Of a DNA stretch of 64,000 nucleotides, positions 51,819 through 61,566 are shown piece after piece. The number at the start of each line of letters is the position of its first letter. Position 1 is the stretch's first letter. The position numbers were made by a program, and so were the translations under genes. Origin of the DNA: Betaproteobacteria bacterium (GTDB taxonomy: Bacteria > Pseudomonadota > Gammaproteobacteria > Burkholderiales > SG8-41); the NCBI GenBank assembly GCA_028291945.1, contig JAQGNH010000229.1:1-64000 (forward strand). The letters are read 5' to 3'. Below the pieces are notes generated by a model, which ran no database searches, had not been told where the DNA came from, and saw only the letters and a list, made by a program, of their open reading frames with translations.

Positions 51819-53474
51819 TCACGCGACCCGCGTAGTGCGTAACCCGTCCCGCGCGCTGTGCTGGCTCGCCAGCACAAAGGAGACATTGCCGATCTCGTTT
51901 GTCGCGAGCGAAAGCGTGTAACCGAAGTCCGCAGCAAGCCGGCTCGACTGGTACAAACCGACACCGAATCCGGTCTGTGAGTGGACCGGCGCCGAAAACA
52001 AGTCTTGCGCCGCGCTCCTGCTGACCGCGCGTCCATTGTCGCTCACTGTCAACGTGCCACGACCGACGGCCGAAAAAATGACTCGCACGCTCAAACCTAC
52101 AGACTCCGTAGACTTCTTCAATGCGTTCTCGATGAGATTGTCTGCAACGCTATCGAAGAGCTCCGCGGGTAGCTTGGTGTCGCACATAAACCCATCAAGC
52201 TTGAAGTGGACGTTGCGATTGCTATAACGCTGCATCAGATTGTTCCACCACGCTGCAGCGTCGATCGCGCTGGCAGGACCGTCTCCCGGACTGCGGAGCT
52301 TTTCGAGCGTACTGTTCAAACGCTGAGTGATTTGCGGAAGTTGACGCTGCATCAGCGCCTGGAGCGCGGGCCCTTGTTCGGGCGTACTGCTAGCGACTGC
52401 CGAACATAACGATTTCAGAGACTGCAGCAGATTCTTGACCTCGTGAGTGAGGCGCGCGCCAGTCTCGTAGATGGCTTGGGTGTATGCGTTTTGGCGCTGC
52501 ACCTGCTCGCGCTGCTTCGATTCGTAGAAGTGACCCACCATCTGTGCCAGCAGTTTCAGGTGCAGCAGTATTGCGGGCGAGACCGTCCAGCGCGTATGGA
52601 TGATGAGCTTGAGATCACCAGACTCCAGAGCCGTCGAGCACGTTGTGCGTGCACCGACTTCGCCCTGCGCTGCTCGAGTTTGCCACTCCACACCTTTAAC
52701 CCACGGCATGTGCAGCATGTGTTGCATAGCTTGGGCAAGAAAGCGCTGAGGTTGGCTCTCTTCCTGGGCGAGCTCCGCGAGGCGCTGCACCCACCGCTCG
52801 AAGGGCAGGCCGAGGCTCATGAGGTAGCTCGAGAGCAGATAACCGAGCCCGGCGAATCCGCTGTGAGGATACCAGAGCCACGACAGGCCGATCAGCAGTA
52901 CGGCGATACCAAAAAGAGTCTGGGCCAGCGCAATCACATAGTTGCCCTGACTCACCTCACGAACAACGAAGCTGCCAAGGACTAGGGCCACGACAAGAAG
53001 GAAGAACAGAAGACTGTAAAACAGATCTACTCCAACCGGGTTCTGGGGCAGACGCGGCGGTGCTCGTATGACAAGAATGGCAAGCGGAATCAGCGGCAGC
53101 GCGTAGCGTACGAGCGTGGCAAGAGCGGGCTCGATCACCTGGTCCGTAAACAACTGAGGTACGACCCAGATCAGCAGCATTGAAAGAAGGTATAGCGCTG
53201 CCAGGATGGAAATCATCCTTTGGCCGCGCTCGGCCAAGCGCGGCACGCTGCCTCCGATCAGGCCGACGAGCACGGCAAGCCATACTGCCATGAGCCACCA
53301 ACTGAGCCAACCTACCAGCAGGCAGGCAACAGCAACGACCGAAAATGCCTGTCCCGGCTCTATCTCGCGCTCACCGCGCCAGACCGGCTGCCAGATAAGA
53401 AAGAGCCCGAGATGCGCGAGAAGAAATGCTCGAGGCCACCAATCCTCGATGTCCCACGCGATCGAAGCATGCAA
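51819..53474 (-). CDS. membrane sensor histidine kinase
   Basis: 551 aa; multiple N-terminal TMs; H-box ARLTHEVKNLLQSLKSL, N-box DNLIENAL, G2 FGVGLYQSSRLA. Confidence 0.88.
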   Translation of the reverse strand: MHASIAWDIEDWWPRAFLLAHLGLFLIWQPVWRGEREIEPGQAFSVVAVACLLVGWLSWWLMAVWLAVLVGLIGGSVPRLAERGQRMISILAALYLLSMLLIWVVPQLFTDQVIEPALATLVRYALPLIPLAILVIRAPPRLPQNPVGVDLFYSLLFFLLVVALVLGSFVVREVSQGNYVIALAQTLFGIAVLLIGLSWLWYPHSGFAGLGYLLSSYLMSLGLPFERWVQRLAELAQEESQPQRFLAQAMQHMLHMPWVKGVEWQTRAAQGEVGARTTCSTALESGDLKLIIHTRWTVSPAILLHLKLLAQMVGHFYESKQREQVQRQNAYTQAIYETGARLTHEVKNLLQSLKSLCSAVASSTPEQGPALQALMQRQLPQITQRLNSTLEKLRSPGDGPASAIDAAAWWNNLMQRYSNRNVHFKLDGFMCDTKLPAELFDSVADNLIENALKKSTESVGLSVRVIFSAVGRGTLTVSDNGRAVSRSAAQDLFSAPVHSQTGFGVGLYQSSRLAADFGYTLSLATNEIGNVSFVLASQHSARDGLRTTRVA

Positions 53475-53630
53475 AGGAGCAACATGAAGGCGAGCGATCG
53501 CTCAGGATGCGCCATAGCGGCGCGTTCAGGTGCGCTCAAGAGCGATTTCCGCATGCTCCTCCTGAACGATCGAAATAACGGCATCAGCGCTTTCGTTATA
53601 CTGTCGCATCAAAAGAGCGCAAAGCGTTCC

Positions 53631-54401
53631 ATGAAGAACAGGATTGTCGCTATAGCGCGCTACACGATTCTCGAAGCGGTGCGCACGCGCCTTCTCTTGC
53701 TCACGGTCGCCGTCATCGGCGTTCTGATTGCTGGCAGTTTTCTTGTTCGCGAGATCGCTGTCACCGAAAGCTCGAGATTTCAAACGACATTCTATGCAGC
53801 GACTGTCCGATATGCCTGCGTGTTCATCGTGGCGCTGTACGCGATCGCCAGCATCGCTCGAGAATTCCAGGACAAGGGTCTTGAAGTCGTGCTCGCATTG
53901 GATCTACCGCGCTCTAATTATATCCTCGGTAAACTCGCCGGCTTTCTGGTCATCGGCGCGGCGATAGCAGCCACTGCGAGTCTTCCGCTCATTCCTTTCG
54001 CAGGCTGGCAACCGGTAGCACAGTGGGCTATATCCCTCGCGTTCGAGCTCGGTGTCATCGTCGCGTTGAGCCTCTTTTGCGCCATCACTTTCAACCAGTT
54101 GATGCCGGCGGTCAGTTTCGTACTCGCGTTCTATCTCCTCGCGCGCGCTTTGACAGCAATACGCCTGATAAGCGCCAATCCGATTGCGGACGCAGCAGCC
54201 GTGTCACACCAGATTATGACGCGGCTTGTGGAAGCGCTCGCATTGGTAATCCCTGCGCTTGACGCGTGGACCCGCACGGCGTGGCTTGTCGACAATCCGG
54301 CCTCCGGCCCAGCGCTGTTCTCGATTGCTGCGCACAGCGTGCTATTCGTAGCTATCTTTGCAAGTGCTGCCGTCTTCGACATGCATCGGAGAAACTTCTG
54401 A
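53631..54401 (+). CDS. ABC-2 type transporter permease
   Basis: MKNRIVAIARYTILEAVRTRLLLLTVAVIGVLIAGSFL; six-TM-like profile; ORF-track start 53220 rejected as too long. Confidence 0.85.
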   Translation: MKNRIVAIARYTILEAVRTRLLLLTVAVIGVLIAGSFLVREIAVTESSRFQTTFYAATVRYACVFIVALYAIASIAREFQDKGLEVVLALDLPRSNYILGKLAGFLVIGAAIAATASLPLIPFAGWQPVAQWAISLAFELGVIVALSLFCAITFNQLMPAVSFVLAFYLLARALTAIRLISANPIADAAAVSHQIMTRLVEALALVIPALDAWTRTAWLVDNPASGPALFSIAAHSVLFVAIFASAAVFDMHRRNF

Positions 54402-54436
54402 TACGCCGATTTTTTGCCCAACCCGATGCACGTCCG

Positions 54437-55144
54437 GTGTCAGCCGTCCCGCGATACGCAACGGCAATACTGGCTTTGGCACTCGTTGCGCAGATCAGCT
54501 GGCAGGCTTCGGAACCGCAACCGATTGCGCGCGCAGCCGCTTTGGGCAAGCCGGCGGACGTTTCATGGCTTCGCGTGGTTTGTGATGGGGAACCGATTGG
54601 CCTCGCGCAGATGCTGGTGCTCTACCTGCAGGCATTTGACAACCAGCCGGGCGTCAGCATGCCTTTTAGGGCCTTGGACTACGGCGCTGTCGAGCAGTGG
54701 TTGAGTACCGTGATCGATCTGGATCCGTTCACCCAATACCCCATCATGCTGGCTGCGCAGGTCTATGCGCAGGTTCCGGATGAGCAAAGGCAGCGTCGAA
54801 TGCTGGATTTCGTGCACCGCGAATTTCTCCGCGACCCCGAAAGGCGCTGGCGCTGGCTCGCGCACGCTGCGATCATCGCCAAGCACCGGCTGAAAGACAT
54901 GCCCCTCGCTCTCGAGTATGCGGAAGACATCGCCCGCCACGCAAAGGGGGCGCTCGGGTGGGCGCGGCAAATGCGGATTTTCATCCTGGAAGATATGGGA
55001 GAAGTTGAAGCCGCTGCAGTACTGTTGGGCGGTTTGTTGGCGACTGGCGAAGTAACGGACAGTGCCGAGCTTCACTTCCTGACAGAGAGGCTCGAGGCGC
55101 TCAAAGGCGCCGAAAAATCGTCGAAACCGTCTGAGAATCGTTAG
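54437..55144 (+). CDS. hypothetical membrane-anchored protein in the filament cluster
   Basis: Frame open from 54266; start uncertain (GTG 54437 used: MSAVPRYATAILALALVAQISWQ...); helical C-terminus. Confidence 0.6.
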   Translation: MSAVPRYATAILALALVAQISWQASEPQPIARAAALGKPADVSWLRVVCDGEPIGLAQMLVLYLQAFDNQPGVSMPFRALDYGAVEQWLSTVIDLDPFTQYPIMLAAQVYAQVPDEQRQRRMLDFVHREFLRDPERRWRWLAHAAIIAKHRLKDMPLALEYAEDIARHAKGALGWARQMRIFILEDMGEVEAAAVLLGGLLATGEVTDSAELHFLTERLEALKGAEKSSKPSENR

Positions 55145-55194
55145 CCAATGCGTTGTTCTGTTGAATCTCTACGGGTATTATAGCCTCCAGCGCT

Positions 55195-55210
55195 TGGCAC
55201 AGTTCATGCA
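55195..55210 (+). promoter_or_regulatory. putative sigma-54 (-24/-12) promoter of the prepilin gene
   Basis: TGGCACAGTTCATGCA, GG-N10-GC spacing, 35 nt upstream of ATG 55246. Confidence 0.6.
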
Positions 55211-55245
55211 GATGGCCAGCGAGTGTCACTTGGGGGGAACTGAAC

Positions 55246-55917
55246 ATGGGCAAGCGAGAATCGGGTTTTACGCTGATCGAGATTGCGATCGTGCTGGTGA
55301 TTATCGGGCTATTGTTGGGCGGCGTCCTCAAAGGCCAAGAACTGATTACAGGCGCCCGCGTGCGGAATTTCATCCAACAACAGGACGGGGTCAAAGCCGC
55401 GTATTTTGGATTTCTTGACCGCTACCGCGCGCTTCCCGGCGATTACCCCGGCGCGGTCGCGAATATTGCGAACATGTCGACAGCAGCGTGCGGCGGTGGT
55501 AATGGCAATGGGGACGGCAGCATCACGACGACCAATAACGAAAATATTCTCGTTTGGGAGCATCTATCGAGGTCGGGCTTCATCAATGGCACCTACACGT
55601 GTGCCGCTACGGCAAGTAGCACCACATCGCCCACCAATCCCTACGGCCAAGTTCTCAATCTAATTTTCGACGCGACATATCAGAGTCCGTCTGGCATTAC
55701 CAGCACGAGCCGCCACAATCTCCAAACGGGCACCAATGTTCCTTCCGACATCCTTGCAGAGGTTGACCGTAAAGTTGACGACGCTAATGCGTCGACAGGC
55801 TCTTTTCGCGGATCTGGTACGGCCGGCAGTTGCTGGTCAACTGTCGCTGGAACTACCTTTGGCGTCTGGGCGGCCGCGGCGCCGACGAATGCCTGTGCTG
55901 GCGCCACGCTTTTCTAG
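55246..55917 (+). CDS. type IV prepilin-like protein (candidate major pilin)
   Basis: MGKRESGFTLIEIAIVLVIIGLLLGGVLKGQELITGARVRNFIQQ canonical class III signal; C-terminal cysteines. Confidence 0.92.
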   Translation: MGKRESGFTLIEIAIVLVIIGLLLGGVLKGQELITGARVRNFIQQQDGVKAAYFGFLDRYRALPGDYPGAVANIANMSTAACGGGNGNGDGSITTTNNENILVWEHLSRSGFINGTYTCAATASSTTSPTNPYGQVLNLIFDATYQSPSGITSTSRHNLQTGTNVPSDILAEVDRKVDDANASTGSFRGSGTAGSCWSTVAGTTFGVWAAAAPTNACAGATLF

Positions 55918-55938
55918 CCTGAGTAGCGACCGTCTGCG

Positions 55939-55961
55939 AGAGCCACTTCGGTGGCTCTTTT
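55939..55961 (+). terminator. Rho-independent terminator after prepilin gene
   Basis: AGAGCCAC-TTCG-GTGGCTCT followed by TTT. Confidence 0.88.
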
Positions 55962-56055
55962 CATTCTAGAAGATTTCATAAATATGCATTTCTTGACAAG
56001 GAGTTGCAGCAGCGGCCTGCGGCGGAAAAAACAGTCTTTCTGCTATAATTGAATA

Positions 56056-57048
56056 ATGATCCAGGCTGTGCGCAAACCGGTTGTAGCCGACTCGATCGCA
56101 ATAGCGCGCGAAGTGCTTGAAATCGAGGCGAAGGCGATCACTGACCTCGTGGCGCGCATCGACGAGGGCTTCGCCAAGGCGGTGCGCATCGTGATGGACC
56201 GCCACGGTCGAGTCGTCGTCAGTGGCATGGGCAAGTCAGGTCATATCGCACGCAAGATTGCATCCACCCTGGCAAGCACCGGCACACCCGCTTTTTTTGT
56301 CCATCCCGCTGAAGCGAGTCACGGCGATCTTGGAATGGTCATGCGCGACGATGTGTTTATTGGTCTTTCGAATTCAGGCGAGAGCGGCGAACTGCTCGCC
56401 ATCGTGCCGTTGCTGAAACGCCAGGGTGCCAAGCTGATCGCCATGACCGGAAATCCGCTGTCCAGTCTGGCACGAGAAGCGGACGTACACCTGTACGCTG
56501 GCGCCGAAAAGGAAGCCTGCCCACTCAACCTGGCCCCCACGGCCAGTACTACGGCGGCACTGGCGCTCGGCGATGCGCTTGCCGTTGCGCTCATGCACGC
56601 TAAAGGCTTTACGCGCGACGAGTTCGCCCGCTCGCACCCCGGCGGCGCCTTGGGTCGGAAGCTCCTTACTCATGTGCGCGACGTGATGCGAACAGGAGAA
56701 AACGCGCCGCACATCAACGATTGTGCAACGGTGATGGACGCAATGCTGGAGATGTCGCGGGGACGTATGGGCATGACTGCGATACTCGACCAGAACGAGC
56801 GGGTGATCGGCATATTCACCGACGGCGACCTGAGGCGTACACTCGAAAAAGGAGGCGACTTGCGCACGACCGGTGTCAAGGAAGTCATGCGCCCCGGGCC
56901 ACGGACCATCGGGCCTGAACGCCTCGCCGCGGAAGCGGTCGAAATCATGGAGCGCTACAAGGTGAACCAGCTGCTCGTGGTCGACGACAAAAAGCGGCTG
57001 TTGGGAGCGCTTAACATGCACGATCTATTCAGAGCGAAGGTCATTTGA
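56056..57048 (+). CDS. kdsD: arabinose-5-phosphate isomerase (KdsD/KpsF)
   Basis: VVVSGMGKSGHIARKIASTLASTGTPAFFVHPAEASHGDLGM + two CBS domains. Confidence 0.96.
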   Translation: MIQAVRKPVVADSIAIAREVLEIEAKAITDLVARIDEGFAKAVRIVMDRHGRVVVSGMGKSGHIARKIASTLASTGTPAFFVHPAEASHGDLGMVMRDDVFIGLSNSGESGELLAIVPLLKRQGAKLIAMTGNPLSSLAREADVHLYAGAEKEACPLNLAPTASTTAALALGDALAVALMHAKGFTRDEFARSHPGGALGRKLLTHVRDVMRTGENAPHINDCATVMDAMLEMSRGRMGMTAILDQNERVIGIFTDGDLRRTLEKGGDLRTTGVKEVMRPGPRTIGPERLAAEAVEIMERYKVNQLLVVDDKKRLLGALNMHDLFRAKVI

Positions 57049-57120
57049 CTCGCCCCGTTACGGCATTGCCAGTCTGCGCCTTGCAGTCTGCACCTGATCC
57101 TCTGCATCGTCCCTGATCCC

Positions 57121-57645
57121 ATGGACGATGTGTACTTGAAAGCGAGACCGATCAGACTCGCAATCTTTGACGTTGATGGCATCCTGACCGACGGTGGTCT
57201 GTACTACAGTGACAGCGGTGAAGAAACCAAAGTATTTGACGTGCGCGACGGCCATGGAATGAAAATGCTGCAGGCGAGTGGTGTCGCGCTCGCGATCATC
57301 ACCAGTCGGCAGTCCCGTTGCGTGGCGCGGCGAGCGGAGAATCTCGGCATCGAACTTGTCTTTCAGGGTGTCGAGAACAAGCTCGGCGCGTTCCACGCGC
57401 TCACGGCACAGCTCGCAGTCGAGCCGTCGGCTTGCGCTTACATGGGAGACGACTGGGTCGACTTACCCGTGCTTATGCGTTGCGGACTCGCTTTGTCGGT
57501 GCCCGAGGCGCCGGCCGTTGTGCGTCAGCGCGTGCATTATGTGACGCGCGCAAGCGGCGGCCGTGGCGCTGCGCGCGAAGCATGCGAGCTCATAATGCAG
57601 GCGCAGGGTACGTTCGAATCGCGGCTCTCGGTCTTTCTCACCTGA
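57121..57645 (+). CDS. kdsC: 3-deoxy-D-manno-octulosonate 8-phosphate phosphatase
   Basis: IRLAIFDVDGILTDGGLYYSDSGEETKVFDVRDGHGMKML. Confidence 0.95.
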   Translation: MDDVYLKARPIRLAIFDVDGILTDGGLYYSDSGEETKVFDVRDGHGMKMLQASGVALAIITSRQSRCVARRAENLGIELVFQGVENKLGAFHALTAQLAVEPSACAYMGDDWVDLPVLMRCGLALSVPEAPAVVRQRVHYVTRASGGRGAAREACELIMQAQGTFESRLSVFLT

Positions 57646-57667
57646 TTTTTAAAACGACGCATCTGCG

Positions 57668-58261
57668 ATGAGCGACCGCTTCGGTGGCTGGTTTCCCCTT
57701 GTGCTGCTTGCGGTTCTCAGCGCACTGACTTTCTGGCTCGACCGCCTAGTCCAGCCTGCCGTCGGACCGCAATCGGATGCCGTCAAACACGATCCTGATT
57801 ACATCGTCGACGGATTGAACGCCTTGCGCATGGATCCGCAGGGACGCGTGAAACATACCCTGCGTGCGCTGAAAATGACCCATTTCCCTGACGACGACAT
57901 TACCTTGCTGCGCGAGCCGAAGCTGGTTGCGTACTCAGAAGGTCACCCCCCCGTGACAGTCACCTCCCGCCGTGCGCGGGTATCCGGCAACGGTGAGGAC
58001 GTGTACTTCGAAGACCAGGTGCGCGTCGTCCGCTCGGCCGACGCACAGCAGAGCGAGCTCGTGCTCGAAACAAACTATCTGCACGTCATTCCCGACGACA
58101 ACGTGGCGAAGACCGACCAAGCCGTAAGGATCACTACCGACGGCACTGTCGTTACGGCTTCTGGCTTAGAATTGAACAGTGACACGCGCGTACTCAACCT
58201 GCAAGGTCGAGTCAAGAGCACTTATGACCGCGCCACCGCGGCGCCACGAAATGCGCCTTGA
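57668..58261 (+). CDS. lptC: LPS export ABC transporter periplasmic protein LptC
   Basis: N-terminal TM; DPDYIVDGLNALRMDPQGRVKHTLRALKMTHFPDDD; between kdsC and lptA. Confidence 0.9.
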   Translation: MSDRFGGWFPLVLLAVLSALTFWLDRLVQPAVGPQSDAVKHDPDYIVDGLNALRMDPQGRVKHTLRALKMTHFPDDDITLLREPKLVAYSEGHPPVTVTSRRARVSGNGEDVYFEDQVRVVRSADAQQSELVLETNYLHVIPDDNVAKTDQAVRITTDGTVVTASGLELNSDTRVLNLQGRVKSTYDRATAAPRNAP

Positions 58262-58874
58262 TCGGATAGGGATCGCGTTGCGTAGCGCCGTCGTCGTCAT
58301 CGCCTTGTCGCTTATGGCCGCCGTTCCAGCGCATGCCGACAAATCCGATCGCGACAAGCCGATAAACCTCGAAGCGGACCGTGTAACCGTCGACGACGCA
58401 AAGCAGATTGCCACGTTCACCGGCGCCGTCGTTCTGACGCAGGGCACGATGATCCTGCGCGGAGATCGCATGGAAGTCCGCCAGGACAAGACGGGGTTCA
58501 AGCAAGGCACGACCTGGGGCAATCTCGCGTACTTTCGGCAGAAGCGCGAAGGCTATGACGACTTCATAGAGGGTTGGGCCGAGCGCATCGAATATGACAG
58601 CCGTGCGGACAAAGTGCAGATGTTCGATCGCGCGATGTTGAAGCGCGGCCAGGATGAGGTGCGCGGCAGCTACATTTCTTATGATGTCGGCACTGAATTT
58701 TTCCAGGTGACTGGCGGTCCGACGAAGTCGGCCACGGGGCGGCCCGGCGACGGCCGCGTGCGCGCCATCATGCAGCCTACTTCGAAGGACAAGGCCGCTG
58801 CACCGCCAGCCGTACCGCTGAAACCGGACGGTGGATCAGACGTTCAACGCGGAGAAGCTGGTGCCGCGAGGTAA
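58251..58874 (+). CDS. lptA: LPS transport periplasmic protein LptA
   Basis: [42 protein letters not shown]; start [12 protein letters not shown] refined from longer ORF. Confidence 0.93.
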   Translation: MRLDRIGIALRSAVVVIALSLMAAVPAHADKSDRDKPINLEADRVTVDDAKQIATFTGAVVLTQGTMILRGDRMEVRQDKTGFKQGTTWGNLAYFRQKREGYDDFIEGWAERIEYDSRADKVQMFDRAMLKRGQDEVRGSYISYDVGTEFFQVTGGPTKSATGRPGDGRVRAIMQPTSKDKAAAPPAVPLKPDGGSDVQRGEAGAAR

Positions 58875-58932
58875 CATTGCCGCACGAGAAATTGGCCCGC
58901 TCGGGATAACGGACGAGCCGGCATCGAGCGCC

Positions 58933-59664
58933 GTGGCGCATGTCAGCGTGCTTCGCGCGCAAAATCTCAAAAAGCGTTACCGGTCGCGCGTAGTCGTTAA
59001 AGATGTGTCGCTCGATGTTCGCAGCGGGGAAGTCATCGGGCTGCTCGGGCCGAACGGTGCAGGAAAAACCACTTGCTTTTACATGATGGTGGGGCTCGTC
59101 GCGATGGACGGCGGAGAGCTCGAACTCGACGGGGAACGACTCACGCACATGCCCATACACGCACGGGCACTGCGCGGTTTGAGCTACCTGCCGCAGGAAG
59201 CTTCGATCTTCAGGCGGCTTTCGGTCGGTGACAACATCAGGGCAGTCCTGGAGCTGCACGAACGCGACTCGGGCGCCCTCGAGCTCAAGCTGGACGACCT
59301 GCTACGGGAGCTGCACATCAGCCACCTGCGCGACAATCCGGCCATCGCCCTTTCCGGCGGTGAGCGGCGGCGAGTGGAAATCGCCCGCGCGCTGGCAACG
59401 GAGCCGCGATTCATACTTCTGGACGAGCCATTTGCAGGGGTCGACCCCATTGCCGTCCTGGAAATACAGAAGATAATCAAGTTCCTGAAGGCGCGCGGCA
59501 TCGGGGTGATCATTACCGATCACAATGTGAGAGAAACGCTGGGAATCTGCGACAGGGCGTACATTATTAACGACGGTTCGGTGCTCGCCTACGGCAAGCC
59601 CGAGGAGATCGTCTATAATGACAGTGTAAGAAAGGTCTATCTGGGAGAGCACTTCCGTCTGTGA
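58933..59664 (+). CDS. lptB: LPS export ABC transporter ATP-binding protein LptB
   Basis: [20 protein letters not shown]...[16 protein letters not shown]; start ambiguous (GTG 58933 preferred; ORF track 58831). Confidence 0.94.
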   Translation: MAHVSVLRAQNLKKRYRSRVVVKDVSLDVRSGEVIGLLGPNGAGKTTCFYMMVGLVAMDGGELELDGERLTHMPIHARALRGLSYLPQEASIFRRLSVGDNIRAVLELHERDSGALELKLDDLLRELHISHLRDNPAIALSGGERRRVEIARALATEPRFILLDEPFAGVDPIAVLEIQKIIKFLKARGIGVIITDHNVRETLGICDRAYIINDGSVLAYGKPEEIVYNDSVRKVYLGEHFRL

Positions 59665-59733
59665 GCTCCCGTGTGAGAGGCCCAGCACGCGGCCCCCGCG
59701 GAAAGCAGCGCCGGCGCGCATGGCTCAGAACGC

Positions 59734-61176
59734 ATGAAGCACTCCCTCCAACTCCGCCTATCTCAGCACCTAACCCTTACCCCGCAGCTGCAGCAGTCCA
59801 TTCGGCTGCTTCAGCTTTCGACGCTGGAGCTCAACCAGGAATTGGAGCGGTTTCTGCAGGACAATCCCCTGCTGGAGCGGGATGAAGGCGCCGGCGAGCA
59901 GCTTGGCATTCCGCCGGGCCTGAACGGCGAGTCAGGGCCGGGCGAACGCGCAGCGGAAGCGAATACTGCCGGCAACGACGACAACCCGGTGCAGCCTGAA
60001 GGTGATGCCTTCACGAGCGCACAGGATGCGCCTTACGGCAGCGGCGGACGCGAAGACGGCGACGACGATGATTACCCTCAGGTTGCCGCCGAAAACCCGA
60101 CGCTGCGCAATCACCTCATCATGCAGCTTTCGCTCAAGAAGCTGTCCGAGCGCGACCGCACGCTCGTCACACTGCTGATCGAGTCGCTCGACGAGGACGG
60201 TTATCTTTCGCAGGACCTGGCAGAGATCCACGCTATGCTCCCCGAAGAAATCGGCGTGGAACCCGAGGAGCTGCAGATCGCGCTCAAACACCTGCAGCAC
60301 TTCGAGCCCACTGGCGTCGGTGCGCGCAATCTGGGTGACTGCCTGGCTTTGCAGCTCACGGCTCTTCCCGAGTCGACGCTTTTCCGGACTGAGGCGCTCG
60401 ACGTCGTGCGCAATCACCTCGAAGCGCTGGCCTCGCGCGACTTTACGCGCCTGAAAAAAATCCTTCGCTGTGACGACGCTTGTCTGCGCGAGGTACAGAA
60501 GCTCATCACGAGCCTCAATCCACGGCCGGGGCGTGAGTATTCGTCCGAGGACACGCGCTATGTCGTGCCTGATGTGGTCGTTCGCAAAGTTAAGGGTGTG
60601 TGGGTTGCGTCGCTGAATCCGGAGGCGATGCCCAAGCTGCGCATCAACCGGCTCTACGCGGACATTCTCTCGCGTGCGCGAAGCTCGGGATCTCAGCAGC
60701 TTGCCACTCAGTTGCAGGAAGCGAAATGGCTCATCAAGAATGTCCAGCAACGTTTCGACACGATATTGCGAGTCGCCCAGGCGATCGTCGACCGGCAGCG
60801 CCATTTTTACGAGCACGGTGAAGTAGCCATGCGCCCGCTCGTCCTGCGCGAAATTGCGGAAGCGCTCGACCTGCACGAGTCGACAGTGTCTCGCGTGACA
60901 ACCCAAAAGTTCATGCATACGCCCCGCGGCATATTCGAGCTCAAGTATTTCTTTGGCAGCCACGTCACGACCGAGAGCGGCGGCTCGGCCTCGAGTACCG
61001 CGATTCGCGCGCTGATCAAACAGCTCGTAAGTGCAGAGAATTCGCGCAAGCCCTTGAGCGACAGCCAGATTTCAGAGATTCTGGGCCAGCAAGGCATCGT
61101 AGTGGCGCGTCGAACCGTAGCGAAGTACCGCGAGTCGCTGCAGATCCTGCCCGTGAACCTGCGCAAAACCCTTTAA
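59734..61176 (+). CDS. rpoN: RNA polymerase sigma-54 factor
   Basis: [30 protein letters not shown]...[16 protein letters not shown] (RpoN box). Confidence 0.97.
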   Translation: MKHSLQLRLSQHLTLTPQLQQSIRLLQLSTLELNQELERFLQDNPLLERDEGAGEQLGIPPGLNGESGPGERAAEANTAGNDDNPVQPEGDAFTSAQDAPYGSGGREDGDDDDYPQVAAENPTLRNHLIMQLSLKKLSERDRTLVTLLIESLDEDGYLSQDLAEIHAMLPEEIGVEPEELQIALKHLQHFEPTGVGARNLGDCLALQLTALPESTLFRTEALDVVRNHLEALASRDFTRLKKILRCDDACLREVQKLITSLNPRPGREYSSEDTRYVVPDVVVRKVKGVWVASLNPEAMPKLRINRLYADILSRARSSGSQQLATQLQEAKWLIKNVQQRFDTILRVAQAIVDRQRHFYEHGEVAMRPLVLREIAEALDLHESTVSRVTTQKFMHTPRGIFELKYFFGSHVTTESGGSASSTAIRALIKQLVSAENSRKPLSDSQISEILGQQGIVVARRTVAKYRESLQILPVNLRKTL

Positions 61177-61192
61177 TAACGAGGAGCGTTGC

Positions 61193-61516
61193 ATGAACCT
61201 ACACCTCACCGGTCACCAGCTTCCGATCACCCCAGCAATTCGCGAGTACGTGGCCACCAAGCTGCAGCGCATCACGCATCATTTCGATCACGTCATCGAC
61301 GTGAACGTGATCATGTCGGTTGAGAAACTCCAGCAGAAAGTCGAGGCGACGGTGCACGTGCGTGGGAAAGACATATTCTGTGAAAGCTCGGCGAGCGACA
61401 TGTACGCGGCAATCGATGGCCTCGTCGACAAGCTCGACCGCAACATCATCAAGCACAAAGAGAAAAACCTCGCGCAGCGGCATACCGGCGCGATCAAGCA
61501 TCAGTCAGCAGAATAA
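61193..61516 (+). CDS. hpf: ribosome hibernation promoting factor (short form)
   Basis: MNLHLTGHQLPITPAIREYVATKLQRITHHFDHVIDVNVIMSVEK; follows rpoN. Confidence 0.94.
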   Translation: MNLHLTGHQLPITPAIREYVATKLQRITHHFDHVIDVNVIMSVEKLQQKVEATVHVRGKDIFCESSASDMYAAIDGLVDKLDRNIIKHKEKNLAQRHTGAIKHQSAE

Positions 61517-61566
61517 CTACGCGAGCAAGCGAAACGCCGTCCCGCAAGGGTTTTCAGAGTCTCTCG

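Noticed and set aside
53220-53630. N-terminal extension of the ABC permease ORF
   Set aside because: Overlaps the opposite-strand histidine kinase coding region and lacks a membrane-protein character; the permease begins naturally at MKNRIVAIARYTILEAV.
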